Positions 51,340 through 60,073 of a DNA stretch of 64,000 nucleotides are shown here, piece after piece (the stretch's first letter is position 1; every line of letters starts with the position of its first letter). This DNA comes from an uncultured SAR86 cluster bacterium. Lineage in GTDB: Bacteria; Pseudomonadota; Gammaproteobacteria; Magnimaribacterales; D2472. Both the position numbers and the translations under genes were made by a program. Where the stretch lies: the NCBI GenBank assembly GCA_902594515.1, contig CACJML010000001.1, forward strand, positions 1-64,000, read 5' to 3'. Below the pieces are notes generated by a model. It searched no databases. It worked only from the letters and a program-made list of their open reading frames with translations, and was not told the DNA's origin.

Positions 51340-52316
51340 AGCATCTGATCGGCTTGTTGGAGAGCAACAGACAAAGATTTTGTACTAACATTATTCGTGC
51401 CAGCCAATTCCAGAGCCGTTCCATGATCAACCGAGGTTCTTATAATTGGAGTTCCAAGAGTAATGTTAACGGCATCACCAAAACTTAAGGCTTTGAGTAC
51501 GGGTAAACCTTGATCATGATACATCGACAAATATGCATCGGTTCGTTTCAGTATTTCTTTATTAAATGCAGTATCTGCAGCAAGTGGCCCATTCACGTTA
51601 ATACCTTTTTTCTTTGCTTCCTTGATTGCTGGTTGAATATATTTAATTTCTTCAGTACCCAAATGACCGCTTTCACCCGCATGCGGATTTAGGCCTAGAA
51701 CTGTGATGTATGGGTTTTTTATTTTTAATTGTGATTTTAATGAGGAATCGAGAATCATTATTTTTTTAAGCAGCCTAGATTTTTTAATTTCTTTATAAAC
51801 TTCTTTAAGTGGTAAATGTGTAGTAGCTAGTGCAACCCTTAACTTTTCAGATGCCAACATCATTAAAACGTCTGAACTGCCAGTCTTTTTTTTGATCCAT
51901 TCGGTATGTCCAGTGAAATTATAACCAGCATCAATTATGTTGCTTTTTTGTATAGGCCCAGTCACCAAAGCTGTCTTTTCATATGCTTTGCAGTATTTAA
52001 TTCCAAAATCTAAGTGATCCAAGATATATTTAGCATTTATGGGGTTGGGTTTGCATGGAGAGATGTCTTCACAACTTTTTACTTTAAAAACTTGAAGGAT
52101 GCCTTTCTTATTTTTTTTTAGTTTGTTTAAAGATTCAACCTCATGAATTTTTATTTTTTGCTCTAAAAGATTAGACCTTTTAAGAAAAAACTCACTGTCT
52201 CCTAGACATACAATCTTAGAATCAATTGATTCCCAGATTCTAGAATTAACTAATTTAATTATTAAGTCCGGACCAATACCAGCTGGCTCGCCAGGTGAAA
52301 ATAAAATTGTTTTCAA
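51336..52316 (-). CDS. pdxA: 4-hydroxythreonine-4-phosphate dehydrogenase PdxA
   Basis: Pyridoxal phosphate synthesis (DXP-dependent route): oxidises 4-phosphohydroxy-threonine. Metal ligands appear in TGHTEWI, NPHAGESGHLG and YHDQGLPVLKAL; the end region VDHGTALELAGTN is conserved. Length 326 is normal. Within the lptD-surA-pdxA-ksgA-apaH operon, with four-base overlaps on both sides. Confidence 0.96.
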   Translation of the reverse strand: MKTILFSPGEPAGIGPDLIIKLVNSRIWESIDSKIVCLGDSEFFLKRSNLLEQKIKIHEVESLNKLKKNKKGILQVFKVKSCEDISPCKPNPINAKYILDHLDFGIKYCKAYEKTALVTGPIQKSNIIDAGYNFTGHTEWIKKKTGSSDVLMMLASEKLRVALATTHLPLKEVYKEIKKSRLLKKIMILDSSLKSQLKIKNPYITVLGLNPHAGESGHLGTEEIKYIQPAIKEAKKKGINVNGPLAADTAFNKEILKRTDAYLSMYHDQGLPVLKALSFGDAVNITLGTPIIRTSVDHGTALELAGTNNVSTKSLSVALQQADQML

Positions 52317-53560
52317 TCTAGATCTTTAATTTCGACAAAGGCCTCTGCTCTCATTGTACGTATTGAGTTCTCAAGCTCTTCATCAAATTTTCTTGAGAAC
52401 AATGCTCCATAAGCTCTGTCTTCAATATTTTCCTGAGTTTTATCATAGTTTCTTTTATCAAGAACTTCTAGGAAGTGGAAACCAAACTGTGATTCAAAGA
52501 CTTCTGAGACAGTACCAATTGGAGTTTTAAGCATCATCGCTTCAAATGCTGGAGCAGTTGCACCCAATGGCTGCCAATCTATTTCACCACCATTATTTGC
52601 TGAACCAGGATCTTCTGAAAACTCTTTTGCAAGAAGAGAAAAATCTTCACCATCCATGAGTCTTACCCTTACATTCTCAAGCTCTTCCCTTGTGAAATCA
52701 CTGTCTCTAAGAGCAGTAGGAGACATTAATATATGTCTGACTTTCCACTGATCTTGGAATTCAACATTGATACCTCTTTTATCAGTTAGTCTCAATACAT
52801 GATAGCCAGCTCCACTTTTAAGTGGCTCGGAAATAAAATTGATAGGTTGTGAGTTAATTGCATTAAAAAAAAGATCTGGTAAATCACCTGCTTTTCTCCA
52901 ACCCAAACTGCCTCCATTCGAAGCATTACCAGCAATAGAGTAAGATTTTGCTAAATCTTCAAAAGACTCTGCATTTAATAGCTTCTCCCTTATATCTTCA
53001 GCTTCATTAAGGTCTCGGACTAAGATTTGATGTAATTCAAATTCAGGCAGTAGCTGTGTTTTAGCCTCTTCTGTATCAATAAAAGCTGCAAGCTCTTGCT
53101 CAGTGATAACAATCTGACCACCCACCTTGCCGCGCTGTACTCTCTGGATAATGAGCTCTTTTCTTAGTTGTTCTCTAAAATCTGAATAAGATTCACCTTG
53201 CGAAGCAAGATTATTAATAAAACCATCAACTGAAAGATTATTTTGATTTGCAATATTTGCAACATACTCATTTAACTCTGAATCGCTTATTCTAACTCCC
53301 GCCCTTCTTCCTGTCTGAAGCTGCAGTTCTTCAACAATCAATCGCTCTCTAATTTGTTCTAGTAGTAAATCTTCTGGTGGGATAGCAGTATTCATCTCAG
53401 TCGCTCTTTTCTTGAATGTGTTCATCACTGAATTCACTTGTGATTCAAGGACAACTCCGTCGTCAACAATAATAGCTACTCTATCAAGCATTTGCTGCTC
53501 TGCACTTAATTCGATTGAAACAAAGAAAGCTATTAAGACTAGTAAATTAGTTTTTTTCAT
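52313..53560 (-). CDS. surA: Periplasmic chaperone/peptidyl-prolyl isomerase SurA
   Basis: Escorts outer-membrane proteins, including LptD, through the periplasm. A signal peptide occupies about residues 1-20 (NLLVLIAFFVSIELSA). The N-terminal chaperone region precedes two parvulin domains: the first from about FELHQILVRDL (about 175) and the second from WKVRHILMSP (about 285) with SEDPGSANNGGEIDW. Length 415 matches E. coli (428). Placed directly after lptD, 17 bases away, and before pdxA with a four-base overlap. Confidence 0.96.
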   Translation of the reverse strand: MKKTNLLVLIAFFVSIELSAEQQMLDRVAIIVDDGVVLESQVNSVMNTFKKRATEMNTAIPPEDLLLEQIRERLIVEELQLQTGRRAGVRISDSELNEYVANIANQNNLSVDGFINNLASQGESYSDFREQLRKELIIQRVQRGKVGGQIVITEQELAAFIDTEEAKTQLLPEFELHQILVRDLNEAEDIREKLLNAESFEDLAKSYSIAGNASNGGSLGWRKAGDLPDLFFNAINSQPINFISEPLKSGAGYHVLRLTDKRGINVEFQDQWKVRHILMSPTALRDSDFTREELENVRVRLMDGEDFSLLAKEFSEDPGSANNGGEIDWQPLGATAPAFEAMMLKTPIGTVSEVFESQFGFHFLEVLDKRNYDKTQENIEDRAYGALFSRKFDEELENSIRTMRAEAFVEIKDLD

Positions 53561-53577
53561 GTTTTTAATTTTAAAAA

Positions 53578-55836
53578 TTATTTTCTAAAGAAGCGAGTAA
53601 GTTTATTTTTTTTACTGCTTAATCCTTTTAATTCAAATTCAAAGGTGATTCTACTTTTGTTTTCAAGAGAAATCATTTCTTTCCATGCATAAATCTCATT
53701 TTCATTGAGTTGACTAACGTCAAATAGGGTATTTGTATCAATCAATCTTTTATCTGATACATAGAGCCTAAGACCCAAACAACAGCTCTCATAGCCAAGG
53801 CCAAAAAAAGCATCAATATTCTTTTTCATGCTTTGATCCCGCTTGAAACCAGAAATAACTTTCCAAGAACTTGTAAATTCTCTTTCAAATCCAAATTCAT
53901 AATAATTTAGGTTTTGAAGGTTAAGAGTGCTATATCCACGTAAAAACTTTTTAGCCAATAAAAGCTTTGATTTTTCATTTGCAAACTCTAATGCAAGTTC
54001 GCTTCTCTCCAATCTACTATTATCTTGATCGTAGGTTGCTCCAACATCAAAGGACAAATTATTTTTTGTGTGAAAGGAAGAATTAAACGTTGCGATGTCT
54101 CTTTCAGAATCTGAGCCATAAATTTTGTTAAGAACTTTACTTGGCTCAAGCCTTTCTTTTATTCCAAAGTTAGTTTTGATTCTATAGTTTTTAGTATCTA
54201 GAAGATGCTTGAGTCCTATGAAAAGATATTTCTCATCAACTATTCTATCAAGCCCAAGAAACCTTGAGTTTGAAAAAAGAGCATGGCTACTTCCGAAAAG
54301 AAATTGTGAATCGAAAATAGGCAAGCTGGATTGATCTCTATAATTTGTGTACCCAAATCCACTTAATAATTCAATATTGTTTTGCTTTAAGTTATCTCTC
54401 TTCGAGAAATACTTTCTGAAAGTGACCTTTGATTTGATAAAGGAATCGTCATAATTTTTTCCAATATCTTGATCATAATTTTTATAGATTAATTCATTTT
54501 CAATTTCTGCAATATAAGATCTATTGTTGAGTACTGTTTTCGTTTTTAAAGTAGCAAAATTTCTTTTTCCAGTATCAAATTTATCTAAAAGCCCATTTGC
54601 GTTAGTAAGAGCGTTATAAAATTTCAGCGGTATCTTGTCGATGGAAAATTCACTACTATCAAGATTAAGTGAGTAGCTAGTGGATCCAAAAATCCTGTCT
54701 ATTGAAAGGTTTGCTGCTGGAGATTTATTGAGTTCATAGGGGAATAGTGGATTAACGATCTGATAACTTTCTTTATGGATTTTAAATTTACCTCCAATAA
54801 ATGGAAATTCAACAGCTACCTTCTGTGGTAAAAAATGAGCTCTTCGATCGATGGTTTTATTAAAGTTTGTTTCAATATCATTTAAAACTAAAGGATCAGA
54901 AGTTTTAGACCATTCAATCTGCATATTTAATTTGCCAAGATTATATTTATGATCAATCGCAAATGCCCAACGATCTTTGTTAGAGGCTTTAGAAATTTGC
55001 TTATCATTATTTATCTTAATTACATCAATATTATTTTGATTAAATCCAGAAAGGTTTCTTAGATTTAGTTCAAATCCATTCCCTCGATCATTTATGGTTC
55101 TGGGGGCAAAGGTAAGGTCAGTTTTTTCTGAGGTAACAATATAAATTGGGAGGTAGGCATCCCATCCATCACTTGAGAATGCTATTTCCGGCTCTAAAAA
55201 ACCACTTGTTCTTTTATCTGTAGCTGTAAATGGAATAACAGGAAAACCAAAAACTGTTCTATTAAATAACTTAACCTTTAAGTTCTTTAAAATTCCTCTT
55301 CCAGATTCGTCATTCAGCTGGACTTCATCAGCTGTAACCTCCCAGCCTTTTTGTGTATCTGCGCAGGATGTGAAAGAAGTATTGATGATCTTAAATTTAT
55401 CTTGGCTACTTTCTTTTAGCTCTTTAAATCCAAATTTAATGTTTCGATTTCTAAATAAAACCTCACCAGACTCTAGAATCGCCTCGCTAGTAAGAGGATT
55501 AATTGAGCCTTTTTCAAATTTAGATACATAGTTTTGACTCGAGATAAAACCATTAAGGATCTCATTTATGGAATTCTTATTTTCATTAAAAACTGCTTCA
55601 TCTCCATTAACATGCAAATTTTCGAGTTTTATTTCGAATCCATTTTTAAGCTCAAGTGTTTCGTCATTTTGAACTTGAATAGATCCAGCATTAACAGTGG
55701 TTTGATTATTCAAAGATGGAATCTCATCCATTAGGTCATGATTGATGAGGCATTCATCATTTGCTTGTATTGGATAAACAACACAAACAGCCAGCAGATA
55801 AACTGAACACACAAAAGACCTAACCATAATCTTCAT
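53578..55836 (-). CDS. lptD: LPS-assembly protein LptD
   Basis: Outer-membrane translocon that inserts LPS into the outer leaflet with LptE. It has a signal peptide (about 1-25), a periplasmic OstA-like jellyroll (about 40-180), then a large barrel. Cysteines C29, C158 and the pair C685-C686 match the four disulfide-forming cysteines of E. coli LptD (C31, C173, C724, C725), so the oxidation-controlled folding is probably conserved. Length 752 is near E. coli's 784. First gene of the operon with surA, pdxA, ksgA and apaH. Confidence 0.95.
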   Translation of the reverse strand: MKIMVRSFVCSVYLLAVCVVYPIQANDECLINHDLMDEIPSLNNQTTVNAGSIQVQNDETLELKNGFEIKLENLHVNGDEAVFNENKNSINEILNGFISSQNYVSKFEKGSINPLTSEAILESGEVLFRNRNIKFGFKELKESSQDKFKIINTSFTSCADTQKGWEVTADEVQLNDESGRGILKNLKVKLFNRTVFGFPVIPFTATDKRTSGFLEPEIAFSSDGWDAYLPIYIVTSEKTDLTFAPRTINDRGNGFELNLRNLSGFNQNNIDVIKINNDKQISKASNKDRWAFAIDHKYNLGKLNMQIEWSKTSDPLVLNDIETNFNKTIDRRAHFLPQKVAVEFPFIGGKFKIHKESYQIVNPLFPYELNKSPAANLSIDRIFGSTSYSLNLDSSEFSIDKIPLKFYNALTNANGLLDKFDTGKRNFATLKTKTVLNNRSYIAEIENELIYKNYDQDIGKNYDDSFIKSKVTFRKYFSKRDNLKQNNIELLSGFGYTNYRDQSSLPIFDSQFLFGSSHALFSNSRFLGLDRIVDEKYLFIGLKHLLDTKNYRIKTNFGIKERLEPSKVLNKIYGSDSERDIATFNSSFHTKNNLSFDVGATYDQDNSRLERSELALEFANEKSKLLLAKKFLRGYSTLNLQNLNYYEFGFEREFTSSWKVISGFKRDQSMKKNIDAFFGLGYESCCLGLRLYVSDKRLIDTNTLFDVSQLNENEIYAWKEMISLENKSRITFEFELKGLSSKKNKLTRFFRK

Positions 55837-55881
55837 CTATAAATAGATTAGAAAGCTTTTTATCCAAATAGTTTTATAACC

Positions 55882-56472
55882 TTATAAAAAATCTGGGATT
55901 TCTCTGAGAGCTTCTTTTCCAAAAAATACCTCTTCATTTAATATAAAAGTAGGCACTCCAAAAACACCTGCATCAACTGCTTTTTGTGTATTCTCGATAA
56001 GTTGCTGTTTGATCTGATCGTCACTTGTTAGCTCGAGAATATCTTTTCCAGGGAGATTTTTTTTAGTTAAAAACTCTTCTAAGATTTCTTTATCTCCAAG
56101 ATTGACCTCTTCTTCCCACATACCTTTAGCAACTACATCAATGTACTCTTTTTCACAATCCAGCTTTTTTGCTGCCAGAAGACCTCTTTGAATAGTCACA
56201 GTATTAATTGGGAAATGAGGATTAAGCTTAAATTCTGAAATTTTATGGAACCTCATGAACCTGTCCATCTCAATATTCATGTAACCCGATTTGTTTGTTA
56301 TTTCAGCAAATGCCATCCATGGAGGCTGATTATTAGTGAGTTTAAATATGCCGCCTAACAAGCAAGGCAGGTATTCAATTTCTACATTATGCTTTTTTTC
56401 AAACTCAGGAATAACTCTATGACACAGGTATGCATTGGGACTGGCAATATCGTAAATAAAAGTAATTTTCAT
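55882..56472 (-). CDS. DsbA-fold 2-hydroxychromene-2-carboxylate isomerase-type protein
   Basis: Thioredoxin/DsbA-fold protein of 196 residues, with the N-terminal YDIASPNAYLC segment typical of HCCA isomerase (NahD) and kappa-type GST relatives. The helical middle (AKKLDCEKEYIDVVAKGMWEEE) and FGVPTFILNEEVFFGKE with a cis-proline VP follow. These enzymes use glutathione on aromatic or ring substrates; the real substrate is unknown. It is divergent from the SDR, with a 25-bp palindrome in the 61-base gap, so both are probably controlled by one repressor. Confidence 0.85.
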   Translation of the reverse strand: MKITFIYDIASPNAYLCHRVIPEFEKKHNVEIEYLPCLLGGIFKLTNNQPPWMAFAEITNKSGYMNIEMDRFMRFHKISEFKLNPHFPINTVTIQRGLLAAKKLDCEKEYIDVVAKGMWEEEVNLGDKEILEEFLTKKNLPGKDILELTSDDQIKQQLIENTQKAVDAGVFGVPTFILNEEVFFGKEALREIPDFL

Positions 56473-56482
56473 TATGGTTACA

Positions 56483-56507
56483 GATTATGATTGTTATAAT
56501 CATAATC
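56483..56507. promoter_or_regulatory. Perfect 25-bp palindrome in divergent promoter region
   Basis: GATTATGATT and AATCATAATC are exact reverse complements around a 5-base centre, in the 61-base gap between two divergent genes. A consensus TATAAT (56495-56500) lies inside it, so a bound regulator would block the promoter of the SDR gene and perhaps the other one. The regulator is not encoded in this window, as far as I can see. Confidence 0.75.
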
Positions 56508-56533
56508 GATTTAAACATAAATGAGGAACGTAA

Positions 56534-57391
56534 ATGAGTTTAGCCAATAAAGTCATATTTATTACTGGGGGCAGCAGAGGCATCGGTCTTGAGATCGGGA
56601 AGAGAGCTGCTAGAGACGGAGCAAAGGTTGTTTTAGCTGCAAAAACAGCTGAACCTCATCCAAAACTTCCTGGAACTATATTTACGGCAGCTGAAGAAAT
56701 TATTGAAGCAGGAGGAGAAGCATTACCACTAATTCTAGATGTTCGAGACGAAGAAAATGTTCTCAAGGCAGTTGAAGAAACGGTCTCTCATTTTGGAGGG
56801 ATTGATATTTGTGTAAACAATGCTTCTGCTATTTCACTAACTAAAACGCCAGATACGGATATGAAACGATATGATTTGATGCATCAAATCAATGGAAGAG
56901 GAACCTACTTGGTTAGCAAATACTGTATTCCTCATCTGAAGAAATCCTTAAACCCCCATATTCTTAATTTAGCTCCACCTTTGGATATGAAAGCAAAATG
57001 GTTTGGACCTCACTTGGCTTACACCATGGCAAAATTTACGATGAGTATGTGTGTGCTTGGTATGGCTGAAGAATTAAAGGCTGACGGGATTGCAGTAAAT
57101 GGATTATGGCCTAGAACCGCTATTGCAACTGCCGCAGTAAAAAATGTTTTAGGCGGTGAGGAATTGATGAACATTTCAAGAAAGCCTGAGATTATGGCAG
57201 ATGCTGCTTATAAAATTTTTATCAAAGACTCGAAAGAGTTTACAGGTAACTTTTGCATTGATGACTTAGTGCTGCATGAATCAGGTGTTAAAGATTTTAC
57301 AAAGTATGCTGACGTAAGTTTTGACAAGTTAGCTCCTGATTTCTTTGTACCTGATGACACGCCTTTGCCAGAGGAAATTAAAAATAGCTGA
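56534..57391 (+). CDS. SDR oxidoreductase, HSDL2-like
   Basis: Short-chain dehydrogenase of 285 residues with GGSRGIG (11-17), NNAS near 96, and intact catalytic Y173/K177-like YTMAK. The C-terminal VNGLWPRTAIATAAV segment is shared with hydroxysteroid-dehydrogenase-like protein 2 and bacterial relatives, many of which act in lipid or sterol-like metabolism. Substrate unknown. It is preceded by a GAGGAACG ribosome site and by the palindrome. The amgK-like frame begins inside its 3' end. Confidence 0.88.
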   Translation: MSLANKVIFITGGSRGIGLEIGKRAARDGAKVVLAAKTAEPHPKLPGTIFTAAEEIIEAGGEALPLILDVRDEENVLKAVEETVSHFGGIDICVNNASAISLTKTPDTDMKRYDLMHQINGRGTYLVSKYCIPHLKKSLNPHILNLAPPLDMKAKWFGPHLAYTMAKFTMSMCVLGMAEELKADGIAVNGLWPRTAIATAAVKNVLGGEELMNISRKPEIMADAAYKIFIKDSKEFTGNFCIDDLVLHESGVKDFTKYADVSFDKLAPDFFVPDDTPLPEEIKNS

Positions 57392-58352
57392 TAACTTAGA
57401 AAGCAGAGCTCTCAGTTTTGCAAAGTCATTTCATGAGGACATAAGATCAATACAACCTCTCACTGAGGAGGCAAGTGGCAGAAAATATTTTAGAGCCAGT
57501 CATGATCAAGGTACATTTGTAGTGTGTTTTGATCCATCTACTATTAATGGCCACCCAACATTTATTCAAAGAGCAAAAGAATTAAAGAATGCCAATGTAA
57601 GGGTTCCAGAAATTTTGAAATATGATGATGACTCAAACCTCACTGCTTTAGAGGATATAGGGGATTATAACTTGTTGGATGTCCCAGATTTTTATCAAAA
57701 AAATGAAATCGTAGAAAAAGTTCTTTTACTTCTGAATGATATGCAGTCGGCAAATCTAGTTAACTTAGATACAACATTTGAAATGGGCCTTGAGTCACAT
57801 GCAAAAAAGTTTTCAAAAATTCTTTGTAAAGAGTTTCTAAATCTTGATATGTATTCTGGGTACAAAGACTTATACAAGAGAATGATTCCCAAATTATTAG
57901 ATCAAAAGTGGGCAAACTGCCATTATGATTTTGAGAGAAGAAATTTGCACATGGGCGCAGATGGAGAAATTATTTTATTGGACTTCCAAGATTTAGGTTT
58001 TGGACCAATTGGGATTGATCTGGCGGGAATCTTGATTGATCACTATTATGAAACTAATTTAGAGTTAGTAAGTTTATATTCAAATAAATTTGCTCAATTA
58101 TCAAAGTTTGATTTATCCGGAGACGAGGTTTACGAATATGCTTTATGGGGAGCGTTGCAAAGAAATCTCAGAATAATGGGAACGCTAACTAGTTTATATA
58201 TTCATAAGAATAAAAAATTTAGAATTATCGATTTACCACGAATTATTTCTAATTCAGCAACCGTTGCTGATGAAATTGGTGAGAGTGAACTTTCTAATTT
58301 TTTATCAAACACAGTACTGCCAGAATTTAATGAAAGGATTAAAGTCTTATGA
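57354..58352 (+). CDS. amgK: N-acetylmuramate/N-acetylglucosamine kinase AmgK
   Basis: Kinase of the anhMurNAc recycling route, which phosphorylates MurNAc (and GlcNAc) at the anomeric position, feeding MurU. APH-type fold: the ADP segment ALEDIGDYNLLD, catalytic NCHYDFERRNLHM (near 195) and metal LLDFQDLGFGPIGIDL. The start is uncertain: the frame is open upstream to ATG 57345, overlapping the SDR gene; ATG 57354 is used here, giving 332 residues. It is followed by murU with a four-base overlap, which confirms the pathway. Confidence 0.88.
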   Translation: MTRLCQRKLKIADNLESRALSFAKSFHEDIRSIQPLTEEASGRKYFRASHDQGTFVVCFDPSTINGHPTFIQRAKELKNANVRVPEILKYDDDSNLTALEDIGDYNLLDVPDFYQKNEIVEKVLLLLNDMQSANLVNLDTTFEMGLESHAKKFSKILCKEFLNLDMYSGYKDLYKRMIPKLLDQKWANCHYDFERRNLHMGADGEIILLDFQDLGFGPIGIDLAGILIDHYYETNLELVSLYSNKFAQLSKFDLSGDEVYEYALWGALQRNLRIMGTLTSLYIHKNKKFRIIDLPRIISNSATVADEIGESELSNFLSNTVLPEFNERIKVL

Positions 58353-59014
58353 GGGCCATGATACTTGCTGCAGGTCAGGGCAAAAGACTACGTCCGCTGA
58401 CAAATAAAATACCAAAGCCGTTGATTGAGGTTACTAACCAACCAATTATTCTAGATGTCATTGGAAGACTAAGAGATTTTGGGATCGATGAGATATTAAT
58501 AAATGTTTCTTATTTAGGAGATCAAATTATTTCATGTGTTGAAACATCTGGCATAAAAAATGTTCACTTCATTAAGGAACCATTTCCATACGGTACCGGT
58601 GGAGCACTTATCAATGCTTTTTCAAGACTAGGCAATAATCCTTTCATATTGTGCAATGCTGACATTCATGCTGAGATTGACTTCAATTTGCTCCCAGATG
58701 TTACTGATGCAGCACACATTATTGGAGTTGAGAATCCATCACACAACATCTCAGGAGATTTTTGTCTCTCTGATGGTATTGTCACATTGAATTCGGTTAA
58801 TGAACTAACTTGGTCCGGCATCTCACTTATTCATCCACAAATCTTAGAACCTTTTTTAAATAACAAAATTCCTTTTGATATTTGGAATGTTATTTTTAAA
58901 CCATATATTAAAAAAAAATTATTAACAGGCTCGACAAGTACTGATTTATGGGTAGATATAGGAACTCCTGAAACTCTTGAGCTTGCAAGGAAGCTGGTAA
59001 AAGAAGAGAATTAA
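58349..59014 (+). CDS. murU: N-acetylmuramate-1-phosphate uridylyltransferase MurU
   Basis: Converts MurNAc-1-P to UDP-MurNAc, the step after AmgK, bypassing MurA/MurB during recycling and giving partial tolerance to fosfomycin in species that use it. Nucleotidyltransferase signature AMILAAGQGKRLRPLTNKIPKPLIEV in parts (AAGQGKRLRP, KPKPL-type K), and the metal-binding NADIHAEI. Length 221 is normal. Translationally linked to amgK (ATGA). Confidence 0.92.
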   Translation: MRAMILAAGQGKRLRPLTNKIPKPLIEVTNQPIILDVIGRLRDFGIDEILINVSYLGDQIISCVETSGIKNVHFIKEPFPYGTGGALINAFSRLGNNPFILCNADIHAEIDFNLLPDVTDAAHIIGVENPSHNISGDFCLSDGIVTLNSVNELTWSGISLIHPQILEPFLNNKIPFDIWNVIFKPYIKKKLLTGSTSTDLWVDIGTPETLELARKLVKEEN

Positions 59015-59017
59015 AAT

Positions 59018-59677
59018 ATGAAAACTATAATAGCTCCTTCGATACTTTCTGCTAATTTTTCAAGGCTAGGAGAAGAAGTCCGCTCAGTAATGAGTGCGGG
59101 TGCTGATTGGATTCATTTTGATGTCATGGATAATCACTATGTGCCTAATCTAACAATTGGACCATTGGTCTGTAAATCCTTGCGTGATGATGGAATTAAA
59201 GATTTTATTGATGTGCATTTAATGATAGAGCCAGTGGACGATCTGGCAAAATCTTTTGCAAACGCTGGTGCAGACCTAATCAGTTTTCATCCCGAAGCAT
59301 CAAAGCATGTCTCAAGAACAATCAGCCTGATTAAAGATGCTGGATGTAAGGCAGGTCTAGCGCTTAATCCCGCTACACCTGTCAGTGTGCTTGAAAATAT
59401 TATTGATGAATTAGACTTGGTATTGCTTATGAGTGTAAATCCTGGCTTTGGCGGGCAAAAATTTATTTCTCATACACTTAATAAGATTAAAACCGTTCGT
59501 GACTTAATTAATGCATCAGGAAAGGATATTGATTTGGAAGTTGACGGCGGAATCAATCTTGACACAATAGCAGATGTTTATAATGCAGGGGCTAATGTTT
59601 TTGTTGCAGGCTCAGCAATATTTGGATCTGAAAACTATGAGGAAACAATCAACGATTTTAGAGATCAAATCTCTTAG
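59018..59677 (+). CDS. rpe: Ribulose-phosphate 3-epimerase
   Basis: Interconverts ribulose-5-P and xylulose-5-P in the pentose phosphate pathway. TIM barrel with APSILSANFSRLGEEV, HFDVMDNHYVPNLTIGP in parts, HLMIEP, MSVNPGFGGQ and EVDGGI. Length 219 is normal. Located before trpE, as rpe often is (the usual gph between them is missing). Confidence 0.96.
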   Translation: MKTIIAPSILSANFSRLGEEVRSVMSAGADWIHFDVMDNHYVPNLTIGPLVCKSLRDDGIKDFIDVHLMIEPVDDLAKSFANAGADLISFHPEASKHVSRTISLIKDAGCKAGLALNPATPVSVLENIIDELDLVLLMSVNPGFGGQKFISHTLNKIKTVRDLINASGKDIDLEVDGGINLDTIADVYNAGANVFVAGSAIFGSENYEETINDFRDQIS

Positions 59678-60068
59678 CTTATTGATTCTGCTGTTTGGAA
59701 GCTTACCTCTTTTAGCTGTCGAAGCAGTTTTTGTTGATACCAAAATTAACTTAGACCTTGAAATTGCTAATACAGACAGTAAAAGAAAACGAGGGTTAAT
59801 GTTCCGGGATCAACTGGACCAAAATCAAGGCATGATATTCATTTGGTCTGATTCTGATACAAGATGTATGTGGATGAAAAATACCAGTATCCCACTAAGC
59901 GTTGCTTATCTCTCAAAGAGTGGGCATATCTTAGAAATTCATGACCTTAAGCCTTTTTCAGAGAAATCTGTTTGCTCAAATCAAAAGGCAAGAATGGCCC
60001 TAGAGATGAAAAAAGGATGGTTTCAAGATAATAAAATAGGTGTGGGACGGCAACTTAAAATCAACTAA
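59637..60068 (+). CDS. DUF192 family exported protein
   Basis: Protein of 143 residues from ATG 59637; the frame is open upstream to 59574, but that lies in rpe and would add residues before the signal peptide. The N-terminus (KSLSLLILLFGSLPLLAVEA) looks like a signal peptide with cleavage around residue 31. The DUF192 core shows KRGLMFRDQLDQNQGMIFIW, MWMKNTSIPLSVAYLS and the QKARMALEMKKGW end. Function of the family is unknown. It sits inside the rpe-trp block with overlap of 41 bases into rpe. Confidence 0.88.
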   Translation: MRKQSTILEIKSLSLLILLFGSLPLLAVEAVFVDTKINLDLEIANTDSKRKRGLMFRDQLDQNQGMIFIWSDSDTRCMWMKNTSIPLSVAYLSKSGHILEIHDLKPFSEKSVCSNQKARMALEMKKGWFQDNKIGVGRQLKIN

Positions 60069-60073
60069 CGATA

